Assembly (NCBI RefSeq): GCF_012271765.1 | Contig: NZ_VRKO01000013.1 | Location: forward strand, 235,960-299,959 | Direction: 5' to 3' | Source: Erwinia rhapontici | Lineage (GTDB): Bacteria > Pseudomonadota > Gammaproteobacteria > Enterobacterales > Enterobacteriaceae | DNA length: 64,000 nt | Part shown: piece by piece, positions 59,515-64,000 of the stretch | Numbering within the stretch: position 1 is the stretch's first letter | Layout: every line of letters begins with the position of its first letter | Notes under the pieces: generated by a model | The model's database searches: none | Told to the model about the DNA's origin: nothing | The model's input: the letters and a program-made list of their open reading frames with translations, nothing else | Position numbers and translations under genes: made by a program

Positions 59515-62037
59515 TTACGATTGCGGCGGGCGGAAGCGGATCAGACGATTAGCATTACTCACCACGGTAATGGATGAAAGCGCCATCGCCGCGCCCGCCA
59601 CCACGGGACTGAGCAGGGTCCCCGTCAGGGGATACAGCACCCCGGCCGCAATCGGGATGCCACAGGCGTTATAAATAAATGCCCCAAGCAGATTTTGTTT
59701 CATATTGCGAAGCGTCGCCTGGGAAATCGCCAGAGCATCGGCCACCGCATTCAGGTCCTGACGCATCAACGTAATCGCCGCTGTCTCGATGGCCACATCG
59801 CTGCCGCCACCCATTGCGATCCCCACATCAGCCTGCGCAAGGGCCGGAGCATCATTGATGCCATCACCAATCATCGCCACCTGCTGGCCCTGTTGTTGCA
59901 GGGCGCGGATCGCATCGGCTTTGCCTTCCGGCAACACCCCGGCAATCACACGATCGATACCTGCTTCACGCGCAATGGCATTGGCCGTAATGGCGTTATC
60001 GCCTGTCAGCATCACCAGCTGATAACCGCGTTTATGCAGTCTTTGTAGCGCACTGACGCTCTCTTTACGCAGAGGATCACGGATGGCAAACAGGGCGACA
60101 ATTTCCCCTCCGGCTGCGAGCAGTACTGGGGTAGCGCCGCTTGCTGCCTGCTGTTCCACCTGCCCGGTGATCGCCCCGGTCACGATTTGCTGCTGCGCCA
60201 TCAGCGGTGGATTACCCAGCAGCAGCGGAGTGCCAGCGAGTATGCCGCTGACCCCCAGCCCCGGTATTGTACGAAATTGCTCAATCTCGGGCAGCGTCGC
60301 CAGAGCGGCGTACTCAATGATGGCGCGTGCCAGCGGATGGCTCGAACCCTGCTCCAGGGCCGCAGCCTGGCGCAGCACGGTCTGCCGGTCAGCCCCGTTA
60401 AACAGTAGGACTTCAACGACACGCGGCGCACCTTCGGTCAGGGTGCCTGTTTTATCAAAGACTAAGGTGCTCAGGGTGCTGGCACGTTGCAGGGCATCGG
60501 CATCACGCACCAGGACACCAAACTCGGCGGCACGACCAACGCCAGCAATAATCGACATCGGCGTAGCCAGCCCCAGTGCGCAAGGGCAGGCGATGATCAG
60601 TACGGTAGTGGCAATCACCAGGGTGTAGACCATCTGCGGTGCGGGGCCGACCAGATACCAGACAGCAGCGCTGAACAGGGCTATCGCCACCACCAGCGGG
60701 ACAAACACCGCTGAAATTTTATCCGCCAGTTGGCCGATTTCCGGCTTACTGCTTTGCGCCTGGCGGACTAACTGAATAATACGCGACAGGGTGGTGTTCT
60801 TGCCGATGGCGGTGGCACTGAACAGCACGCTGCCGTCCTGCAATACCGTCCCGGCATGCAGCGCATCACCCGATGACTTCTGCTGAGGGATGGCTTCGCC
60901 GGTCAGCATGGCTTCATCCATCCAGGCTTCACCGCGCAGGATCGTGCCGTCGACCGGTACCCGATCGCCGGTGGTGACGCGCAGCGTCATCCCCAACTGC
61001 ACGTCACTCAGCGGCAGGATCTGCTCACCGTTTTCCGTGACAACACGCGCTGTGGGCGGGGTCAGATCCAGCAATTTTTCCAGCGCTTTTGACGAGCGTT
61101 GGCGAGCGCGCTGCTCCAGCATATGGCCGAGATTAATCAGACCGATAATCATCGCACTGGCTTCGTAATAAAGATGGCGTGCCGCCATCGGAAACAGATC
61201 GGGCCACAGATTCACGGTGATGGAGTAAAGCCAGGCGGCGGCAGTACCCAGTGCGACCAGCGTATCCATGGTGGCGCTAAGGTTCAGCAGGCTGCGCCAT
61301 GCGCTGCGGTAAAAATGCCCCCCGGCGATGATCATGACCAGCAGGGTCAGTACGCCCACCACCAGCCATCCACTGCGGTTGTCGGCGGTCAGCATCATAT
61401 TGTCGCCGATCATTCCCCATCCCATCAGCGGGATACCCAGCGCCAGCGCCAGGATCGCCTGCCAGCGAAAACGTTTTACCGCAGACTGCGCGGTTTGCTG
61501 CTGTTTTTCCCGACGTTTCACGTCATCTTCAATGATTTCCGCACCGTATCCTGCGCGGCTCACGGCCTCGATGAGTGCGGCGGGGGAAGCCGAACCCAGC
61601 ACCAGCGCGCTGCGTTCGGCAAGGTTAACCCGCGCCTGGCTGACGCCAGCGACATTTTGCAGCGCACTCTGTACGCGGCTAACGCAGCTGGCGCAGCTCA
61701 TGCCGTCAATCAACAGCTGGTAGCTGTCGGGATCGGAAGCGGGAGTCGTTGCCGGAAGCTCTGGCAGGGACGCTGTCAGCGCTTCCGGCTGAGGTTCTGA
61801 TTCTGTCAGCGTATCAGGCTTTGGGTGAGAAGCCCCTTCTGGCAGGCTGGCGTGATAACCCGCCTGTTCGACGGCGGCAATCAGCGCATCGGCGCTGGCA
61901 TCACCGGTAATGCGGGCTTCCGTCACCGTGACGTCCGCCTGCTCCACGTCGTCACGCTGTTCCAGCGCTTCTTTAACCCGTTTAACACAGTGGCCGCAGG
62001 TCAGTCCGTCCAGCGCCAGTAACGTGGTGTGTGTCAT
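59515..62037 (-). CDS. copA: Copper-exporting P-type ATPase CopA
   Basis: 840 residues (E. coli 834). It pumps Cu(I) from the cytoplasm. Two N-terminal heavy-metal domains carry GLTCGHC (about 11-17) and GMSCASC (about 112-118). The core has the CPC transport motif (IIACPCALG), phosphorylation site [13 protein letters not shown] and GDGINDAP. An internal -1 frameshift signal after the first metal domain should also yield a short chaperone. The CueR-type promoter upstream makes it copper-inducible. No cueR gene is seen next to it in this window. Confidence 0.97.
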   Translation of the reverse strand: MTHTTLLALDGLTCGHCVKRVKEALEQRDDVEQADVTVTEARITGDASADALIAAVEQAGYHASLPEGASHPKPDTLTESEPQPEALTASLPELPATTPASDPDSYQLLIDGMSCASCVSRVQSALQNVAGVSQARVNLAERSALVLGSASPAALIEAVSRAGYGAEIIEDDVKRREKQQQTAQSAVKRFRWQAILALALGIPLMGWGMIGDNMMLTADNRSGWLVVGVLTLLVMIIAGGHFYRSAWRSLLNLSATMDTLVALGTAAAWLYSITVNLWPDLFPMAARHLYYEASAMIIGLINLGHMLEQRARQRSSKALEKLLDLTPPTARVVTENGEQILPLSDVQLGMTLRVTTGDRVPVDGTILRGEAWMDEAMLTGEAIPQQKSSGDALHAGTVLQDGSVLFSATAIGKNTTLSRIIQLVRQAQSSKPEIGQLADKISAVFVPLVVAIALFSAAVWYLVGPAPQMVYTLVIATTVLIIACPCALGLATPMSIIAGVGRAAEFGVLVRDADALQRASTLSTLVFDKTGTLTEGAPRVVEVLLFNGADRQTVLRQAAALEQGSSHPLARAIIEYAALATLPEIEQFRTIPGLGVSGILAGTPLLLGNPPLMAQQQIVTGAITGQVEQQAASGATPVLLAAGGEIVALFAIRDPLRKESVSALQRLHKRGYQLVMLTGDNAITANAIAREAGIDRVIAGVLPEGKADAIRALQQQGQQVAMIGDGINDAPALAQADVGIAMGGGSDVAIETAAITLMRQDLNAVADALAISQATLRNMKQNLLGAFIYNACGIPIAAGVLYPLTGTLLSPVVAGAAMALSSITVVSNANRLIRFRPPQS
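61814..62037 (-). CDS. copA(Z): CopA(Z), short copper chaperone made by programmed frameshifting
   Basis: The heptamer C CCA AAG lies at 61819-61825 (minus strand) in the phase CAC CCA AAG. After a -1 shift the ribosome reads GCC and then TGA (61816-61814). The product is 74 residues: the first heavy-metal domain plus a final Ala. E. coli copA uses the same heptamer at the matching place to make the CopA(Z) chaperone. Confidence 0.82.
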
Positions 62038-62071
62038 GATTTTCTCCTGAGTGAATATGTCACCGAAGCTC

Positions 62072-62102
62072 AGGTTAAACCTTCCCGCAAGGGTAAGGTC
62101 AA
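62072..62102 (-). promoter_or_regulatory. CueR-type promoter of copA
   Basis: On the minus strand TTGACC (62097-62102) and TAACCT (62072-62077) are 19 bp apart, the stretched spacing of MerR-family promoters. Between them is the dyad ACCTTACC-CTTGC-GGGAAGGT, matching the known CueR box. Confidence 0.88.
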
Positions 62103-62256
62103 GCCAGTGTAACGATATTTATCCCCAGGCCTGAGGGCATAAATAACCGAATTTACATCTGGATCTGCCTTTCCCGAGCACGTAAACTGTTTCAGCTTAT
62201 TACTCAGGCGCAGCGTCACCTTTAGCCGGGTATTATCAGACAGGGAGGCGTCTGCA

Positions 62257-62892
62257 ATGAATTTTATATTACTACCTGAAAATGCCATTTTTCTTATCAC
62301 CTTCGCGTTGATCCTGTTATTTGGTCTGGTGGAAATTCTTGCCATGATATTTGGCATGAGTGTTTTCTCACATACTGATACCCTGCTGTCGCCGCATATT
62401 CATGCCGGTGAGTCTTTATTTTCTCAGGGGCTGGACTGGTTAAATATTGGCAAAGTCCCTTTATTCATTCTGTTTATTCTCTTGCTGTCCTGCTTTTCTA
62501 TCAGCGGAATGGTTTTACAGTGGGCACTGCTGTACGCGCTGGGCAAACCTCTTCCTGGCGGGCTGGTGGCGTTACCAGCGGGCGTAATCTCTGTGCTTTT
62601 CGTGCGAAAAATAAGCGCCGTCCTTGCGCGTTTTTTACCACAATACGAAAGCAGCGCACTGTCTGAAGAGAGTTTTATTGGCTGTATGGCGACCGTGGTG
62701 GGAGGAACGGCCAGCATGGGGCATCCTGCCCAGTGTCGGCTGGTCGATAAGTTTCAGCAAACGCATTATTTACGCGTACAGCCAGACAGCGAGGATGACA
62801 TTTTCTCCCCTGGCGAGACCATTATTATTACGGCGCGTCTCACCTCATCTTTATTCGAAGGGATGTCTCATCCCTGGTCTGAACATCGGTAA
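62257..62892 (+). CDS. yqiJ: Inner membrane protein YqiJ (OB-fold, flotillin partner)
   Basis: 211 residues with GGGAGG upstream. About three membrane helices in the N-terminal two-thirds are followed by a soluble C-terminal OB-type domain (GCMATVVGGTASMGHPAQCR). It pairs with the flotillin-like YqiK, whose gene begins 38 bp later. In E. coli yqiJK lies elsewhere; its position beside copA is particular to this lineage. Confidence 0.92.
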   Translation: MNFILLPENAIFLITFALILLFGLVEILAMIFGMSVFSHTDTLLSPHIHAGESLFSQGLDWLNIGKVPLFILFILLLSCFSISGMVLQWALLYALGKPLPGGLVALPAGVISVLFVRKISAVLARFLPQYESSALSEESFIGCMATVVGGTASMGHPAQCRLVDKFQQTHYLRVQPDSEDDIFSPGETIIITARLTSSLFEGMSHPWSEHR

Positions 62893-62930
62893 CACTGCCT
62901 CACACGTCTATTTTTAACTAAGGGATTGTA

Positions 62931-64000
62931 ATGGAAGAAGTGACAAACATTGATAGTTGGTATTTCTGGGGTGAAATTGCATTAGCCGTTTTTGTCGTCC
63001 TTATTATTGTGGGGATTATATTCTCCCGGCTGTATAAAAAAGCCTCTGCGGAACAATCCTTTGTCAGAACTGGTCTGGGAGGACTAAAAGTGGTTCTTAG
63101 CGGCGGTTCCATTGTTCTGCCGGTATTTCATGAAATTATTCTGATTAACATGAATACGCTAAAACTGGAGGTGAGCCGTTCTAAAGTGGACAGCCTGATC
63201 ACCAAAGATCGTATGCGTGTTGATGTCGTTGTCGCTTTTTTTGTGCGGGTAAAACCGACGGTGGAAGGTATTTCAACCGCGGCTCAGACGCTGGGGCAAC
63301 GGACGTTATCCCCTGAGGATCTGCGCATCCTGGTGGAAGATAAATTTGTTGATGCGCTGCGTTCGACCGCGTCACAGATGACGATGCAGGATTTGCAGGA
63401 TACCCGTGAAAAATTTGTCCAGGGGGTACAAAACACGGTGGCGGAAGATCTGAGCAAAAATGGTCTTGAGCTGGAAAGCGTTTCTCTGACCAATTTTAAC
63501 CAGACCTCGAAGGAGTTTTTCGATCCGAATAACGCCTTTGACGCCGAGGGGCTGACCAAGCTGACGCAGGAAACGGAGCGCAGACGCCGCGAACGCAACG
63601 AAGTTGAGCAGGATGTTGAAGTTGCCGTGCGTGAAAAAAACCGTGATGCCCTGGCGCGCAAGCTGGAAATTGAACAGCAGGAATCTTTCATGTCTTTAGA
63701 TCAGGAACAGCAGATCAAGACACGTAGCGCTGAACAGTCCTCGAAAATTGCGACTTATGAGGCCGAACGCCGCCGCGAAGCAGAGCAGAGCCGGATCATG
63801 TCCGAACGTCAGATCCAGGAAGCGGAAATTGAAAGTAAGCAGGTGCTGAAAACCCGCGAAGTGGAAGCCAGCCGCGACGTTCAGGTCAAAGAGATTGAAC
63901 AAACCCGTGTCACTGAAATTGCACAGCAGGATAAAGCCATTGCGATTGCGGCAAAATCTGAACAGCAATCTCAGGCCCAGGCGCAGGCTAACCTTGCGCT
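62931..64000 (+). CDS. yqiK: Flotillin-like protein YqiK (partial, runs off the window)
   Basis: About 356 residues are visible of an expected ~550. One N-terminal membrane helix (about 13-32) is followed by the SPFH/PHB domain (about 35-200, LITKDRMRVDVVVAFFVRVKP) and the start of a long Glu/Gln/Ala-rich coiled coil. Flotillins organise membrane microdomains. It continues past base 64000. Confidence 0.95.
   Translation, partial: MEEVTNIDSWYFWGEIALAVFVVLIIVGIIFSRLYKKASAEQSFVRTGLGGLKVVLSGGSIVLPVFHEIILINMNTLKLEVSRSKVDSLITKDRMRVDVVVAFFVRVKPTVEGISTAAQTLGQRTLSPEDLRILVEDKFVDALRSTASQMTMQDLQDTREKFVQGVQNTVAEDLSKNGLELESVSLTNFNQTSKEFFDPNNAFDAEGLTKLTQETERRRRERNEVEQDVEVAVREKNRDALARKLEIEQQESFMSLDQEQQIKTRSAEQSSKIATYEAERRREAEQSRIMSERQIQEAEIESKQVLKTREVEASRDVQVKEIEQTRVTEIAQQDKAIAIAAKSEQQSQAQAQANLA

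Noticed and set aside
62070..62357. 95-codon minus-strand frame between copA and yqiJ
   Set aside because: It overlaps the CueR promoter and the start of yqiJ and has no ribosome-binding site.

Overview
The window is a 64 kb piece of an Enterobacterales chromosome, most likely from the Erwinia/Pantoea group. I infer this from gene order and protein similarity recalled from E. coli K-12. Most of it follows the E. coli clpX-lon-hupB-ppiD-...-acrAB-...-dnaX-recR-htpG-adk-hemH-gsk-ybaL-fsr-ushA-ybaK-ybaP-copA backbone. Coding density is high. The only structural RNA I see is the 4.5S RNA (ffs); there is no tRNA, rRNA, CRISPR array, prophage or complete insertion sequence.

Layout. 1-5.4 kb: proteolysis block, with the 3' end of one clpX, an inverted divergent clpP paralogue, a complete second clpX, lon and hupB. 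5.6-21.3 kb: ppiD, ybaV, fadM, queC, ybaE, cof, an EamA exporter divergent from decR, mdlAB, glnK-amtB, tesB, ybaY, atl and ffs. 21.3-31.1 kb: hha-tomB and acrAB-acrR. Between tomB and acrB lies a zinc-starvation island, absent from the E. coli version, made of an ABC metal importer plus zinc-free ribosomal proteins L31 and L36, each unit with a Zur-type box. 31.1-41 kb: rsmS, a small membrane protein, priC, ybaN, apt, then an Ail/Lom-type outer-membrane protein and a large glycine-rich autotransporter inserted before dnaX-ybaB-recR. 41-48 kb: htpG, a REP-associated transposase with GTAG-type REP elements on both sides, then a five-gene accessory cassette (LysR regulator, PP-loop ATPase, Nudix hydrolase, PLP-fold protein, EamA exporter). 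48-64 kb: adk, hemH, gsk, ybaL, fsr, ushA, a PACE efflux pump with its LysR regulator, ybaK, ybaP, copA, yqiJ and the start of yqiK.

Regulation visible in the sequence includes sigma-32-type promoters for lon and htpG, a sigma-54 promoter with NtrC-like sites for glnK-amtB (one of them inside the mdlB terminator), a FadR-like operator at fadM, two Zur boxes, the AcrR operator, a CueR-type promoter at copA, and inverted repeats in both LysR-gene intergenic regions. Programmed -1 frameshift signals are present in dnaX and copA.

The best candidates for undescribed biology are: (1) the duplicated clpX with a ClpP2-like peptidase between the copies; (2) the LysR / PP-loop / Nudix / PLP-fold / EamA cassette; (3) the autotransporter whose passenger alternates beta-strand motifs with GGX loops that mostly shorten toward the C-terminus; (4) a 41-residue membrane protein translationally coupled to the Zur-linked zinc importer.
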